Assembly (NCBI GenBank): GCA_017311185.1
Contig: JAESUZ010004802.1
Coordinates: 1-64,000, forward strand
Source: Proteles cristata cristata
Taxonomy: Eukaryota; Chordata; Mammalia; Carnivora; Hyaenidae
Direction: 5' to 3'
Length of the DNA: 64,000 bases
A model generated the notes under the pieces. The model saw only the letters and a list, made by a program, of their open reading frames with translations. It had not been told where the DNA came from and searched no databases. Positions 48,401 to 62,652 of this stretch are shown here, one piece after another. Every line of letters begins with the position of its first letter. Position 1 is the stretch's first letter. A program made the position numbers and the translations under genes.

Positions 48401-49554
48401 CTGTAGAGGCTATCGTTGGTTCTACACAAGTGCTTCTCCAGGGACCCTCCGCGGCTACAGCTGCCAGCTATACTGGATGGCCGCTACACTGCATGCTGTC
48501 TCTTATTCAGCTCTCATCTCCTAAATTAGTTCATGCTCTCACAGGTGTAATCACAGCTGGCAACGCTTTCTGGGGATGTCTCAAAAAGATCGGAGTTGGA
48601 AAAATATTTTGGTGTTATTTTAATTTAAAGGAAAATTGTTGCCTCTTCCCCCACCTTTTCCCTTTCTCCTGGCGAGCCCAGTGACACCCCCCCCCCCCCC
48701 CGCAGGCCTTCAAACAGAGGCGGGGTCGGAGCTGGGGTTCCAGCAAGGTAATTCTTTACAGCTATCAAAGTCTCAAAAGAAACAAAGAAGGCTGAGAAGC
48801 TGGAAGGCGTGGCTATTGGCGATTTGCAAGACAGATTTTCCCGCGTGGGGGAAAGCGTACCCTAGGGGCAGCAGACCGTGCTGGCAGCGAGCTCGAGCTC
48901 GGAGATGTCAAAGGAAGAGTAGTCAGTCCGCGCCCTCAGGTCTTGCCTGATCCTTAGGCTTGCTTGCGCCTGGCCGCCGCCAGCCTACAGGCCATTCTGG
49001 CTTCGCTGAGCACTCAGGTTCAAGGTCGCCTGGGGGTGACCTGAGCGCCAGGTGCCCAGGTGCCCAGCATCCCGACCCGCCTCCGCTTAGGGTCCGGAGC
49101 TGGCACTTGTGCTCTGGATATTACCGAGAGGTCCGCTCGCCCTTTGGCTTCTGCCTGATTAAATGCAGACATTCACCCTTCAGGTCTCACCCTGCTGGCA
49201 CCTCGGGCTGGAACGCGCCCTTTTCACTTTCTCTCTCCGCAGCTCCCCTCTGCCTGCCACTTAGCAAAATTGTATTTTTACTTCCCCGTTTGAAATTCCG
49301 TCTGTGTGTAAAGTTCTAAGTCAATGGGTGAAGCAAAAATTCTTGTAGGGTCAAAATTACTCTTGAAAAATCTCCCATAAATCACAAGATTTGGTGTCTA
49401 CAGTCAACGCTGATGTGCAGGAACGTGTGGCTAAAACAAGTAGTAAAGGTGCAGAGTATATAAAAAAATACAGATGCAATATATAAAGTGTAAGTGCAAA
49501 AGAAAAAACGATATCAGGTAAATGAGCCTGCGTGCAACGCCACTGTATAGTTAC
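45456..49554. other. Upstream flank of CBLN1, repeat-poor
   Basis: No SINE or L1. AT-rich to about 48000, then GC rises. Open frames of 119 and 207 codons at 48030-48684 overlap each other in different frames and are unlikely to be genes. Could hold CBLN1 enhancers; nothing decisive is visible. Confidence 0.6.
48687..48701. repeat. Run of fifteen C
   Basis: Fifteen consecutive C in a moderately GC-rich stretch. Such runs are also prone to sequencing error. Confidence 0.95.
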
Positions 49555-49695
49555 TGCCTGGTGTGCTGGACTGTAAGAGTCACGAAGGCAGGCCTCGTCT
49601 GTTTTGGCTCATCACGGCATCCTCAGAGCCTGGCCCAGTGCCTGGGACTTCCTACGCGTTCAAAGATCTATCCCGAATAAATGAAGGAAGGCAGG
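49555..49695 (+). mobile_element. LINE-2 3' end upstream of CBLN1
   Basis: CTGTAAGAGTCACGAAGGCAGG, then CAGAGCCTGGCCCAGTGCCTG, then CGAATAAATGAAGGAAGG. It lies at the edge of the CpG island. Confidence 0.8.
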
Positions 49696-50339
49696 CAGGC
49701 ACACCCGATGGGACTCCGTGGCCCGCAGACAAGGGAGCTGGAGGGAGGCGCCAGGGAGGCTGGGCGAGCTCCACCCCGGTGGCCGTGAGTTGCGGAGCCG
49801 GGCGCTGCGGCTGGCGTGGGGTCCACCGAGCCGGCTCCGCACTTCCGCACCTGCACGTCCCGCAGAGGACAAGGCTCAGGCCCCGCCCCGCCCCGCCGCG
49901 CACGCACGCGCCCTGCAGCCCGGCCGCCCGGCCAGCTCGCTGGCCCAGGCTCACCCGCGCGCTTGGCTGCCCCTCGCGCTGCGCCCGCTGGGGGGCGCTC
50001 CCCTCCCGCCCCGCGCGCTGACACGCGGGCGTCCCCGGCACCCCGATGCTATTCCCGACCTTGGGCGCGCGCGCCGCCTCCTACCTGCGGGCCAACGATT
50101 GGAGGCGCGCGGAAGGGCTGAGAGGGCTGAACAAGACCGTGGCATGAGGCGGGACGCGAAAGAGCAAGCCGCCGCGGCGGAAGGTCCGGGCACGGGCGCG
50201 CGCCCCCGCGCGCGCCCCCGGCCCTTGCTTCCTCAGTCGACTCCCGGTTAAAGCCCAACCCTGCTGCCGCGCGCCGCCCGCCTTGCCGCGCCTAATAACA
50301 ACGGCGCCCGGGGTCAGGTGGCCGCGCGCGGACAGCGCC

Positions 50340-50455
50340 TCCATTGGCTCAGCAGGGAGCGCGGAGCATTACGATTGGTTGGGGGGCGGAGCCTCGGCCG
50401 GTGCGAGGGCGGAGCCGCAGAAGGAGGCGGGCTGGGAGACAGCGGGGGCGGGGCC
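50340..50455 (+). promoter_or_regulatory. CBLN1: CBLN1 proximal promoter: inverted CCAAT and GC boxes
   Basis: ATTGG (inverted CCAAT) occurs at 50343-50347 and again at 50374-50378, about 31 bases apart. GC boxes follow at 50382-50390 (GGGGCGGAG), near 50408, and at 50444-50453 (GGGGGCGGGG). No TATA box is visible, which is usual for a CpG-island promoter. By spacing I infer transcription starts between about 50460 and 50560; the exact start cannot be read from the sequence. Confidence 0.65.
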
Positions 50456-50529
50456 AGGCCGTGGTCCGCGCCTTTGTGCCCGGCGCGCGCTCTCCGCCCG
50501 CTCCGGCTGCAGCGCCGGCTGCATCAATA

Positions 50530-52853
<2,324 letters not shown>

Positions 52854-53712
52854 CTGGCTCACCGCCGGAATGGAGGCAGGGAGAGGGCGAAGGCAGGAGG
52901 GGGGAATGAGAAGGCGGCACGACTGGAAACTTCCTACATGATCCCCAGCTGTATCTGGGTAAAAGGTGCGCGCCGGCGGTCGGACAACTTTGTCCGTTTC
53001 CTCATTAGGAGAAGTAAATTCCGCTTAGCTCTGCGCGCTCCCATTTCCAAAAATAAACTCGCCTCCCCCATTCCGGTTGAAGTAATCAAGAAAGAGAGAC
53101 TGCCTTGTCATTGTTTCTTACCCCCATGTTCATGTTCCCTACAATTTATACAAAAGAAACTTTGTATTTCACTGTATAACGTGAAATATCTTCTTCCTCA
53201 GCCCCCCGCTGAGGCTTTCTTTCCACCCGCTGAAATCTAGTATCCCTCTCCCCCTTTTTTAGTTTGGAGAGGGGAATAAGGTTTTTGTTTGTTTTTTGTT
53301 TTGTTTTGTTTTGAATGGGGGAGGTAGTTTTAATTTGGCAAACATTGCTCTGAAAACACCGCTCAAGAGTTAATTAGCTGAAGATACTTTGTGTCCTCCA
53401 CTGCTTGTTAGCAGACAGGACTCACCTTGGTGACTGGTTCAAAAATATATATAAATATATATCATTTGTATTCAAAGAACTCTTCCCAGTGGAAACTGGC
53501 TGTTATTTCCGTATTTCTATGTCCTATTCGGAGTGATCGTGAAATCTAAGGCTGCTTGATGTTCTGATGCTTGTCAATGCCCTCGTGTTCTGTGGCTCCA
53601 CTAAATGCCAGGAGGTTCTTCCGGACGTTTCCTCGTCCTCTGTAACATACGTGTGAATAGCCAAGATTTAATTTTGCTTTAATCCAATAAAGTTGAAGTG
53701 GGACTTTTATTT
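52854..53712 (+). other. CBLN1: CBLN1 3' UTR
   Basis: From the stop codon to about 20 bases after the last good poly(A) signal. It includes a GTTTT-rich stretch (53281-53313) and an AT-rich segment near 53442-53462. An earlier AATAAA at 53052-53057 could give a short isoform. The cleavage point is inferred. Confidence 0.7.
53686..53691 (+). terminator. Poly(A) signal AATAAA of CBLN1
   Basis: AATAAA at 53686-53691 lies 833 bases after the stop codon, with TTTTATTTTT about 15 bases downstream as a plausible U-rich element. A second AATAAA at 53052-53057 is a weaker candidate for a proximal site. Confidence 0.65.
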
Positions 53713-56219
53713 TTCTGAAACAGCTTTCTAAACTCCGCATCTTCCCCACTGCGAGGTTTGGGGGCGGGCTGTGGAAGGCCAAGGCCCAGGGACGTAAGGG
53801 CTTCTAGCAAAGCCGGCCTGTGCTCCTTTTTGCGCCAGGCCTAGAGCCAGCCCGGCATTCGCCTGTGCTCCCTGCTTTGGCCAAAACCTTGCCTGGCCAG
53901 GAGACTCTATCGGCCTGGAAGCGAAGTTTGGATTTTTCGAAGTCCAAATGCATCAGGAATAATCCCAATTCGAGGAGCCGGCGTGCTTCCTACGCCTCCG
54001 CCCCTGGATTTCCCGAACCGTCAGCCCCACAGTTCCTGAAGCAGCGGTGTGTTTTATACCAGCGCTTCTGAATTCCGACTCGACCGCCCGTACTACCCTG
54101 GCGCCCAGGACCTGTGATTGCGCTCCAAGCTGGACTTTCATTCGAGAGGTTCGTCCAGGAGTGTTGATTGTATCGGAACATAATGTGAAAGCAAAATTGA
54201 AATAAACGACTTCGTTTTAAGTCTGGAAGTCTGACCCAGTCACTTCAGCCGCGGGGAGGTCGGGCGCAGGAAAGCGGGCGCGGCCAAGGGCCTGGGGCAA
54301 GAGCCTGGGCCTGGAGAGAAGCCTCTGGCTTTGGTCCTTTTAGAAGTTTTTTCATTGGCTCCTAGCGGGTGGTGAGAAGGGGGTAATAATTGCACAAGAA
54401 GCAACGTAATTACCGCGGCTCCTCTGATTGAAATTCACCGAGCACGCGGCCTTTCTTGAAGCTTGGGCCTGTTTCTACTCCGCTCACAATCCAGGGACCC
54501 CTCAGCCCTTGTGGTGCGCTTCGCAGCCCCAGCGGCCAGGATCCCACCGGGGGCCAGGAGTGGGACTTCAGGAGTGAGGGGTGTTTTTCTCTTCTTGCCC
54601 AACAGTTCTCTCCCCCATTGCCAATACCCAGGGAAGTAGGGACGAAGAGCAATCCTGAACCCTAGACGAAGTTAAAAAGAAGCTATTCTTTTAAAAAAGG
54701 GACAGTTTCAAAAATGCTTTTCTCGGCATTCTGGTTGGGATGGAGAGATCAGGGACGACTGTAGCCTTCAGCAGCGGAACTAGCTCGACCCAACCGCTCT
54801 GTCAGGCGCACAGCCAGCCTGCGAGGTAGGCATACACGGTGCACCAGGTACTCTCTGCCTAGGACAAGGCCTTTCGGGCCACACAGTCAGGACGAAAGAA
54901 GCAATGCCCCTAATGCGCTTGCAGCTTGCTTGCTGTGGTGGTGGTCATCCCTTGATTCTGGGTTCCAGTTAAGGGAGGGCTCTTTCCTCCCCAAAGGTCT
55001 TGGCATTAGAGATCCTTTTCAAACTGGCTCCAGCCATTTCTTCCTCCACTTTCTGGTCCCTTCCCTCTGCCATATGATGAACCCATCTCCTACTACTGTC
55101 TTCATGCCTCTACCTGCTGTTTCTTTGCTTCAATTTGCAAATTCCCTCCTTCTCTACTTTACAAAATTCTGTCCTGCTGGGGGATCTAAGCAGCTCATGT
55201 AAGAGGCTGCCTCCTCTGGGAAGCTGTTCTGTAGATACAGCACAGGCACTGCTTTTCCAGTGTTCACTATCCCTCCTCACTCTTCCCACAGGCCTTGCTG
55301 GGCACTGGTTGGCAAGGGAGATATCTGGGGCTGGGCCTGTCTCCTGCTCTGCAGTGGTACCCACTCCAGCAAGCTCTCAGAAGTGCTAAGCAGGCACTCC
55401 GGTCCCAGAGGCCTCAGGAGAAATGTGGGTTTCTCCACCCCAAAACTGCCCTTATCTTCAAATCTTCAGGTCTGAGCCCCCCACTCCCCACCCCCATTAG
55501 CCTGGGTGGAGATGTGGACAGCTTTCCCCAGGGACCTGGAGTTGGAGCTAGAGACTTCACTGGGGCCGAGCTCTTGGGAGCTGGGCCACCTCCCTCACCT
55601 CTGGAGTGGAGGTGGGGGCGATTGTTACCTGTTCAAGAGGCAGGTGAGTCAACCTTCAACTGAAAATTGTGCCCCAGCTGAGAGAGAGCCAGATACCCCG
55701 AAGTGGTGTGTCGGGGACTAAGAGGGATAGAGGGAAAAAAGGGGGGGGGCTCAGTAGAGACTACATCCCTGACCCCAACCAGAAGCTCTAGGGAGGGGGC
55801 CTATCCTAAAACCTACACCTCAGGGTAGTTTCCTTTAATGCTTAGAAGCCTATAGGCCCTTTCAGATCTGGGCCCTGCCTCTTGCTTTCATCTCACCTAA
55901 ACCCGATCGGAATAGAGCCTGTAGGGGTTCCAGGACCCCCCCCTCATTCAGCCTCCTCCTCAAAGTCTCAGAGACCCCCTCCCCTGCCCAGGTCACCTTG
56001 GTTACTTCCTCCGCTCCAGCCTCCGGGAAGGCCACCTCAGCCTTGACAGTGCGGAGTGATTACCCCTTCCTGGCTTCCTTCTTTGCTGTGTGGCCTCTTT
56101 TACCTCCCCGCCCCCAATCCCAATCCCAGTTTCCGGAAGGCTGCGACAGTGTTGGGGGTCTGGTGCGGGAATCTCAGGGAGCTTTCTAGGACCCAACAAG
56201 CCTAGACCTGACTTCTAGG
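53713..56219. other. CBLN1 downstream flank, no gene seen
   Basis: No SINE, L1 or convincing exon. Composition is moderately GC-rich. The segment at 54330-54430 carries ATTGG, TAATAATTGCAC and CGTAATTACCG motifs close together and may be a regulatory element. Open frames here are short and overlap on both strands. Confidence 0.6.
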
Positions 56220-56680
56220 CCTGGGTTTTCCAGGCGGCGCCCAGTGCCGTGGGAGCCGCTGGGTCAGCGCGGGATCGCTGGCGAGGAGCCGGGGCCACTC
56301 GTGCGCGCAGTCTCGAGCCGCGCCCGCCCGGCTTCGCCAAGTCCCGCTCGAGCCCCCTAGCTCGCTCACTCGCCCGCCGCGGAGCGCGACCCCCGAGCTG
56401 CGCTAGAGCGCTCATGCTCCAACCTCGGGCCCACCCGCTCCTAATGAGACTATAATTATCTAGCTGGAGAGGGAACCTCACCCCCGCTCCTTAATTGTTG
56501 CCTTAATGGAGAGGGGGTGTGTGTGGGGCAAAGCGGAGGGGCTGGAGGCCCCCGCTGGTCCCCGGCGGGGTCCGGATGTCCCAGGCTGGGGCCTTGGGCC
56601 CCGCTGACCTAGTGGAGGGAGAGAGCTCGCGCAGCGGACGCGCGCTCGGCTCTCTGCGCCTTGCTGGAAGTGCGATCTGA
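56220..56680. promoter_or_regulatory. Orphan CpG-rich segment downstream of CBLN1
   Basis: CG-dense from about 56230 to 56420 and again 56540-56660, about 3.4 kb after the CBLN1 stop. The middle (56440-56510) is different: TAATGAG, ATAATTAT, TTAATTG and TTAATGG, typical homeodomain core sites. I recognise no coding sequence. It could be the promoter of a non-coding RNA or another gene, or a developmental enhancer. Confidence 0.5.
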
Positions 56681-57059
56681 GACCACACTCCCCTCTCCCC
56701 ACCCCCTACAGCCTCCCGGTCTGCACAGTTTTCCTCAGCATCCAATTGCGGTATCTAGGGTTTGTCCGGAGACGTCTTTTCTGGTAAACGCGGTCCTGAA
56801 TCTGAGCCATCGTCCCATCCAGCCATATAACTTCAAGGCGTGCGCTTGGCCGAGTCCTTGTCACGCCCGCTGGCTTTCAAACAAAACAGAAACCTATTCC
56901 GGACTCCGAGTCTGCGGGAAGCCAGCAGTGCCCAGGAACTGGGAGGTCAAGCCTGGAGGGAAAGCCCAGGTACACCTCCCTTTGAGGCAATTCGGAAGGA
57001 AAAGCTTTCCCAGGGACGATTACAAAGGTCTCTTGATCCCTTTGCACAGAGCTCCTCTT

Positions 57060-57225
57060 TGAAGATACATCCACACTCTCTCTGAGCCTCAGTTTGCTCA
57101 TATTTCAAATGGGGACAGTAATGCGTTCACAACAGGGTGGTTGAGAGGACTACAGGAAAAGGTGGAAAAATTCTCAGCACTGCTGTACCCATAGCAGGTG
57201 CTGAATAAATGGTAGCAAGCAACAG
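57060..57225 (+). mobile_element. MIR
   Basis: GAGCCTCAGTTTGCTCATATTTCAAATGGGGACAGT and TGCTGAATAAATGGTAGC identify a sense MIR core and 3' end. Confidence 0.85.
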
Positions 57226-57589
57226 TAAGGAGCAGTGGACGGCTGGGGTATCACACTATCACAGAAGCGGGACATACGAAAGCATCTGTGCAGATCCCTA
57301 CATCCAATAAATGATAAAACTGAAACCAGACAGGGAGAGGGACACAGAACAAGCGAATGGCAGAGTTAGGATCCTGTGTCCTTTCTTTCCCATGAACACT
57401 TGTCTCCCCACCCGCTCTCGTTTGTAGCAAGAACAGAGTCTTGTATTCCTTCCCTAAGTGTCTTTCATCTCCATTCCTGTTGCTCATATATTCACATTGG
57501 CTGCTATGGATAAATGTCCCCTGGTTGTGTGTCTGTATACTCCCCCATTAGGGCCTTAACCCTGTTAATGTGTCTGTGTCCCTTTAGTG

Positions 57590-57680
57590 GGTGAGCCCCT
57601 CTAAGGTGGGAAATGCATCCCATTCATCTTCCTTGGCTCAGGGCTTCCCATGGTGCCTGGCACAGAACAGGTGTCTGTAC
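57590..57680 (+). mobile_element. LINE-2 3' piece
   Basis: AGCCCCTCTAAGGTGGGAAATGC and CATGGTGCCTGGCACAGAACAGG fit an L2 end, cut by the SINE at 57681. Confidence 0.7.
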
Positions 57681-57894
57681 GGGGCACCTGGGTGGCTCAG
57701 TTGGTTGAGCACCTGACTTTAGCTCATGTCATGATCTCATGGTTCGTGAGTTTGAGCTGTCAGCCTGTCAGCATAGAGCCTGCTTCAGATCCTCTGTACC
57801 TCTCTCTCTGCCCCTCCCCCACTTGCGCTCTCCCCCACAAAAAATTAAAATTAAAAAAATTAAAAAATAAAACATTAGGCTTAAAAAAAAAAAA
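57681..57894 (+). mobile_element. Felid SINE in an L2 fragment
   Basis: GGGGCACCTGGGTGGCTCAGTTGG head, A-rich tail. Target GAACAGGTGTCTG (57665) / GAACAGGCATCTG (57895). First SINE after the repeat-poor CBLN1 region. Confidence 0.93.
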
Positions 57895-58604
57895 GAACAG
57901 GCATCTGAGATGGTGTCGTGAGTGAAACCAAGCTGTGCCTGGTGTGATTACAGGACATGGACACAGTGAAACTCTCTTCCAGGGAACTCCCTGGACCCTT
58001 CCGTCCTCCAACCCCCACCCCCACCCCACACACTGGCAGAAATGTTGACATAGAAGTGGTTTCAGACCCTGTGCAGGCAGAAGAACCTTCCCAGGTACCT
58101 GTACTTGCTGTCAACCTCTCCCCATTTTACTCTGAGCTCAGCCTGTCCCCAAGGAGTTCTAGCTTTGACCCTGGAATAAGAGCAAGCGGGGACAGCTAGG
58201 AAGAGGCCAAGATTAGAGATATGGGTGGTGTTCAGATTTGTTGCTGGGTCTCCTCCCTGGGAAAATGCTTTTAACTGGGAAAAAACTTCAGGCAGCAGTG
58301 AGGAGGCACAGTGAAGCTGAAATCAGGAGGGAGAATTTCATGATTATAAAGAAAAGACTCCTGGTTGTGTGACAGCCCAGAGCCTAGGGAGGTCTTTGTT
58401 CATCTTGCTAAACTCTGAAGAGGTCAGGGAAGAGGCGCAGGGGAGGGACCAGTGGTTGAAGGCATTGGTCCCTGCGTGACCTGAGCAGGCTCCAATCTGA
58501 CCTTCAAGGCTGCACTTGAGCTCCAGCCACCTCATCTGCACAGTTGTTTCTGATCCCCACACATCAGGGCCTTGCTCTCTGCTGACCACCTGAACTCTCC
58601 TATT

Positions 58605-58760
58605 CAGATGACACCTTGACCACAAGTCTGCTGGGCACTGAGCTCCGTGAGGATCAGCTCTCATCTGCTGTCCCCACAGTTCACCTAGTGCCTGGCACAG
58701 TGTCAAGGCTGGTAGATGCTCTATAAATGTTCCTTGAATGAATGAGTGAGTGAACACATG
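58605..58760 (+). mobile_element. LINE-2 3' end
   Basis: TGAGCTCCGTGAGGATCAGC, AGTGCCTGGCACAGTG and TTCCTTGAATGAATGAGTGAG are the L2 terminus with its tail. Confidence 0.8.
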
Positions 58761-58814
58761 AATAGGTGGGCAGACAAAGGGAGGGATGACTGGTTGCATC
58801 ATGGGCATATCTGC

Positions 58815-58934
58815 TTGATCCACCAGACTGTGAACAGAACAAGGGCACTGACCTTGTTATTGGCTTTATTTGCAATTACATTCTCAGTGCCCAGCACAGT
58901 ACCTGGAATAGAGTCAGCATGAAAAGTATTTCTT
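58815..58934 (+). mobile_element. LINE-2 3' end
   Basis: GACTGTGAACAGAACAAGGGCACTG, TCTCAGTGCCCAGCACAGTACC, ending where a GGAT repeat begins. Confidence 0.72.
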
Positions 58935-58974
58935 GGATGGATGGATGGATGGATGGATGGATGGATGGATGGAT
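58934..58974. repeat. GGAT tetranucleotide microsatellite
   Basis: About ten GGAT units at the end of an L2 fragment. Confidence 0.96.
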
Positions 58975-59120
58975 AAGAAATCACAGTACTCTGGCAATGA
59001 GGCTACTTGTTAAGTGCAGGCTCGGCATTGTGCTCCTCTCTAAACCTCCACCATCACCCCAGACAGCCAAATGTATTCTAAAATGGAATGGAATTGTACC
59101 TGTTGTCCAGAGTTGACCTT

Positions 59121-59338
59121 TTTTATTTGTTTTTATTTTTTTTTAACATGGATTAATTTTTGAGAGACAGAGCATGAACGAGGGAAGGGCAGAGAGAGAG
59201 GGGGAGACACAATCTGAAGAAGGCTCCAGGCTCTGAGCTGTCAGCACAGAGTCCGTCCTGGGGCTCAAACCCACAAACTGTGAGGCCATGACCTGAACCG
59301 GTGTCAGGCGCTTAAACAACTGAACCACCCAGATGCCC
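59121..59338 (-). mobile_element. Felid SINE (older subfamily)
   Basis: Antisense, ending ACCACCCAGATGCCCC. Target duplication CCAGAGTTGACCTT, exact, at 59107 and 59339. Confidence 0.94.
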
Positions 59339-59352
59339 CCAGAGTTGACCTT

Positions 59353-60860
59353 ATAGCACAAGCTGTCCTTGAGGCTCTTGCCCTACCCCACCCTCACATG
59401 CTCCTTAGAGAGTAGGGACCGTATTTTATTTTCCTTAAAAGACAGCAATACCCTCCCTTTCCTCCAATACCTAATGATATGATTCAGTGTTGGTTGATTG
59501 GTTGTTTAATCCAGGATGAAACCACAAAGTCTCTGGAAGCCCTTAATGATGGTGATGATAGTAGTGAAGCTCATAAGGTTTCTCCATGGTGCCAGAATAG
59601 TGGAATAGTGGCACGGTGTTGACAGTAGCCACACAATGCCTGGTCAGTGAGGGAGCTGGTATTTCCCCAGCAGACCCTGGCTTGTGGCTAGCCATGGGGT
59701 CTCTGGGTTTCTGTTGTAGATTAAGAGAGAACAACCTCTGAAATCCCTTCACAGCTTTGGGTTCTGCTGCAGACCATGGAGGTGGAGAGGGCTCCGTTGG
59801 TTTCCTCTGAAGAAAGTCAAGGATTCTGCAAATCCCCCTCTTTCCTCAGACCCAGTGTCCATCTGGGAGTTCAGTCCAACAAAGAGTTCTCTAAAATGCT
59901 CTGCTAGCCAGAAGCAACCTGCTTACTCAGGTGAGGCTCCAAGAGTCTTTTCTTCCATCATCAGAAATTACTGCCTACTTTCAGGGAAACTTTCAAAGAG
60001 GGAAGAGGGAATTACTAACAAAGGAGACACAACTGGGCATCCCATTCTCCTCATTTAAAAGGAAGCTGTGTGCTCTGCCCAGATCTGGTATTGGATAGAC
60101 TCTCCTTTGTATTCTGAGAGACTCAAAAATAAACTCCCCAATGTGTACTTCTGCTGAGAAGTTCAGATGATTTTATAATGACTGAGTGGCTCCAAATATG
60201 CAGCTGATTTGGAGTCTGCTATTTTACTAACTCATCTTGATCAAAGTTGGTCAATTTAGGTCTCAGTAATGTTCCAAATGCTCCCTCTCCCTCTCTCTTT
60301 CTCTCTTTTTGAAGGAGTTCATTTCAGGTAGATGGATTATTTACTTATTCTGAAGATGCCAAGAGAGAGGGCATGTTAGCAATACCAATTGAGCTGTGGG
60401 TGCAGGCTCACAGCTCATCCTTCACGTGGCATCTAGTGTCTGGTGCTTTTCCTTCCTTCTCCTCTGGGCTCTCGGATGCTGGCCAAGTGGGAACTTGCTT
60501 GGCAGGTTCGCCAGCATGTGGGCCTAAATAATCTTCTGCATCAATCTGAGTGACAGTGGTGCTCTCTGAAGCTATAAAGCTTGCAGCTCTTTTCTTTGAT
60601 TGCCTAAATGTGTCCCTGTCTCTGTCATAAGAAGTTGGAGTCCAGGCTGAGGGCAGAAATGAGTCTGTTTTCCCAGGAGTGAAACTAGATGACCTCTAGG
60701 GTTCCATTCCAACTAGAAGCCTATGAAATGCAAGATTCTCCGGATGGTAGGTAGGATTTTCTGAGTTTCCAGCTTCAAACTATCCCCAGAATCCTTCTTT
60801 CAACCTCGGCCCACAGGAAAAGCTGTGCGGTGACTAGCTGTCAGAGCTTTGATGTGAATC
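59353..60860. other. Unique intergenic stretch, nothing recognised
   Basis: No repeat or gene that I can support. A CT-rich run lies near 60282-60310. Confidence 0.55.
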
Positions 60861-60877
60861 TTCTTTTGGTTCCTCTT

Positions 60878-61096
60878 TTTTTTTTTTTTAAATATTTTAT
60901 TTATTTCTAGGAGAGAGAGTGAGACAGCGTGAACATGGGAGGGTCAGAGAGAGAGGGAGTCACAGACCGAAACAGGCTCCAGGCTCCAAGCTGGCAGTCA
61001 GCACAGAGCCCAACGCGGGGCTTGAACCCACGAACCGCGAGATCATGACCTAAGCGAAAGTCGGACACTTAACCGACTAAGCCACCCAGGCGCCCC
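60878..61096 (-). mobile_element. Young-subfamily felid SINE
   Basis: Antisense, diagnostic TTATTTCTAGGAGAGAG, GGCAGTCAGCACAG, CCTAAGCGAAAGTCGG. Target TTCTTTTGGTTCCTCTT repeated exactly, 17 of 17, at 60861 and 61097. Confidence 0.95.
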
Positions 61097-61129
61097 TTCT
61101 TTTGGTTCCTCTTAATTCTCTCTCCCTTC

Positions 61130-61580
61130 AGTACCGGAGTGAGCTTCTCAAACATAAACCAAACCACATCACATGAATCCACTGCTTAAAACCATCCAGT
61201 GCCTTTACAATTCACTGTGACTCCCTATAGTGGCTCATTCCACTGTTATTTCCTAGAAGATGCCAAGCTCTCTCCTGTCTCAGAATCTTTGTACATGTTG
61301 ATCCTTTGGGGGCAAGGAATACTTTTCCATCCCCATGCTTTTCATGGATATCTCCTCTTTCAAGCCTCAGTTGGTCATCCCTGATATTTCTCTCTAATAC
61401 TGAGCCCCTTCCTCTTTTACCAGTTGAGCTTCATTACACACACACCCCCGCCCCCACTTCAAATGCTCATTTACCTGTATACTGTCTCTCCCTCCCAGGG
61501 AATAGGGACCTGGTCTGTCCTTGGTGTTACCTTTTCCTTAGAGTTTGGAACAGAACCTGGAATGGTAGGGACTTGATTCA
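61130..61580 (+). mobile_element. LINE-2 fragment
   Basis: CCACTGCTTAAAACCATCCAGTGCC near 61180 and TGCTCATTTACCTGTATACTG with GGAATAGGGACCTGG near 61500 are L2 3' text in sense. Begins right after the SINE at 60878-61096. Confidence 0.68.
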
Positions 61581-62429
61581 CATATGATCAACTGAATGGC
61601 AAACCAGCCACCCAATCATGTTTCCCAGAGTTCAGGGCTCTGGTCCATCAGAGAAAAGCAATTTTCTCCTTGGTGAGAAGCACAAGGGAGCCATTAAACA
61701 TATCACCCACCAGAGGCCATATCCATCCAGAGGGAAAGCAAACTGGAAGCCATGAGGTCAAGGATAAGGGCTGGAAAATTGGTCACCTATCATCCACAGA
61801 CCCACTGAAGGGGTCTCTTACTTGTTAATATCTGTTGTTAAAATTGCTTAATTCAGCTAGCCTTGTAGTTGAGTTAGGGAAAACTGAAGTGAACTGTGAA
61901 TTATTGAATTTTTCCCAGAAGTTATTCTGCAACAGACAAGCACAAACAAAAGAATGAGGAGGAAAGGGACCTTGGTCTGGGGCAGGGGTGAAAAGCAGCT
62001 TAGATGCTGTTCCTGGAACTGTAACTCTGCTTAGAGCAAAGACGGGCAGTGAGGTGGGGACTGAGAGAGGAGAGTGAGGGCTGGAGAATCGTATTCACAA
62101 GAGGGAAGACAAGACAGGAGAAGGCAGCATCAGGGGCAAAAATGACAGCAATGTGAGTCTAAGACTGTTGAAAAAAGACATGTGCTCAGCCTGCATAATA
62201 ACCACCTCAGAAATATCCAGGTAGCTTGAAGTTGCCAATCAAAAATCTATGCAACAATACTTAGCTCACACTCATTGCATGCATGCACAGCCCCCTGTCT
62301 TCTGGACAGTTCCTACAGAGAAACCTAGGCAGGGAGCCTGCCTTGCCCATGGCCCAGCTGAAGGGAGTACAGTGCAGAAGGATAAGAATTTACGGTGAGG
62401 GACTTGGCTGTCTATCTTGCTTGCTTTAA

Positions 62430-62621
62430 ACTTTTAAAAAAGTTATTTATTTAGAGAACAAGCAGGGGAGAGGCAGAAAAAGGAAGACAGAGAGAATCCC
62501 ATGCAGGCTCCGTACTGTCAGTGCAGAGCCCGATGTGAGGCTTGAACCCACAAACCATGATATCATGACCTGAGCTGAAGTCAACTCAGACATTTAACCG
62601 ACTGAGGTACCCAGGCATCCC
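62430..62621 (-). mobile_element. Felid SINE
   Basis: Antisense with GAGGTACCCAGGCATCCC at its end. Flanks CTATCTTGCTTGCTT (62413) and TGTCTTGCTTGCTT (62622) agree imperfectly. Short middle part. Confidence 0.85.
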
Positions 62622-62652
62622 TGTCTTGCTTGCTTAAATCCTCTTTCTCCCA

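Noticed and set aside
48030..48684. Two open frames of 119 and 207 codons with a His-rich stretch
   Set aside because: They overlap in different frames, the His run comes from a CAC/CAT repeat, and there is no known domain, promoter or splice evidence.
49563..50344. Many overlapping open frames, up to 177 codons, upstream of CBLN1
   Set aside because: All lie in the CpG island, in several frames on both strands, rich in Ala, Arg, Pro and Gly, with no protein similarity that I can recognise.
54195..54215. AATAAA near 54202 as an alternative CBLN1 poly(A) site
   Set aside because: It is about 1.35 kb past the stop and after the better-supported site at 53686. It cannot be excluded, but nothing else supports it.
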